The notes under the pieces: generated by a model
The model's database searches: none
Told to the model about the DNA's origin: nothing
What the model saw: only the letters and a program-made list of their open reading frames with translations
Shown here: in pieces, positions 5,980 through 6,149 of the stretch
Layout: each line of letters starts with the position of its first letter
Numbering within the stretch: position 1 is the stretch's first letter
Made by a program: the position numbers and the translations under genes
Assembly (NCBI GenBank): GCA_022510885.1
Contig: JAFLSP010000105.1
Location: forward strand, 1 to 6,149
Source: Treponema sp.
GTDB taxonomy: Bacteria; Spirochaetota; Spirochaetia; Treponematales; Treponemataceae
Reading direction: 5' to 3'
Length of the DNA: 6,149 bases

Positions 5980-6149
5980 ATGAAAAATCTGTTGAAGAAT
6001 TTGGCGCTTGCCGCCTGTATTCTCGTCATTGCGGCTCCCGCTTTTGCGGCAAAGAAAAAGTGGGCGTTGAACAAGGACGGCACGGCTGACATTGAGCTGT
6101 GGTATGGTGCAGCGGTTACAGAAGCAGGCCCCCCCCCTGTTGATTGGGT
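5980..6149 (+). CDS. Second extracellular solute-binding protein, 5' part only (cut by window edge)
   Basis: Only 56 codons are visible; the frame is open to the edge. ATG at 5980 follows a near-ideal ribosome site, TAAGGAGGG at 5967-5975. The early protein repeats the upstream gene: KNLALAA then IL in the signal segment, and later ADIELWYGAAVTEAGPPP. The signal differs: it ends APAFA followed by AKKK, an ordinary signal-peptidase I site, with no lipobox Cys at the proper place (Cys13 lies too early in the hydrophobic core). It therefore looks like a free periplasmic protein, unlike its lipoprotein neighbour. The codons for Gly-Pro-Pro-Pro form a run of nine C at 6129-6137. It probably serves the same permeases, perhaps with a different ligand preference. 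Confidence 0.85.
   Translation, partial: MKNLLKNLALAACILVIAAPAFAAKKKWALNKDGTADIELWYGAAVTEAGPPPVDW

Noticed and set aside
5700..6092. Minus-strand open frame spanning the end of the first binding protein, the gap and the start of the second
   Set aside because: It covers two well-supported + strand coding ends and the hairpin element; its product shows no domain and it has no sensible start context.

Overview
The window holds a carbohydrate-type ABC importer locus of the LplABC/YtcPQ kind (CUT1 family). All genes are on the + strand and in the usual order: a cytosolic AraC-family regulator (67-2190), two inner-membrane permeases (2263-3210 and 3222-4109), a lipoprotein solute-binding protein (4243-5853), and the first 56 codons of a second, paralogous binding protein that runs off the right edge (5980-6149). 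The window has no ATPase and no glycoside hydrolase. Importers of this family often borrow a shared MsmX/UgpC-type ATPase, so this need not mean the locus is broken. The gaps are 72, 11, 133 and 126 bases, so no gene-free stretch exceeds 300 bases.

The organism looks like a moderately GC-rich spirochaete, perhaps Treponema-like. The grounds are the pairing of a long AraC regulator with LplB/LplC-like permeases and the loose lipobox (TFGC) of the first binding protein. This is a guess from general features. A Bacillota source cannot be excluded, because LplABC systems are common there.

Likely working model: the regulator senses a cytosolic signal through its GAF-like front and switches on the transporter. 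Its middle looks like a worn-down histidine kinase plus receiver that has lost the phosphorylation residues. The binding proteins catch an oligosaccharide-like solute outside the inner membrane, and the two permeases form the channel. Candidate control sites lie on both sides of the regulator gene: an 11-base motif shared in inverted orientation, and a 15-base palindrome just before the first permease.

The least expected feature is in the leaders of the two binding-protein genes. Each carries the same two-hairpin RNA element (4123-4201 and 5869-5940). Several stem bases differ between the copies in a way that keeps the pairing, and a 12-base loop is nearly unchanged. This suggests a structured leader or intergenic RNA that was duplicated along with the binding protein.
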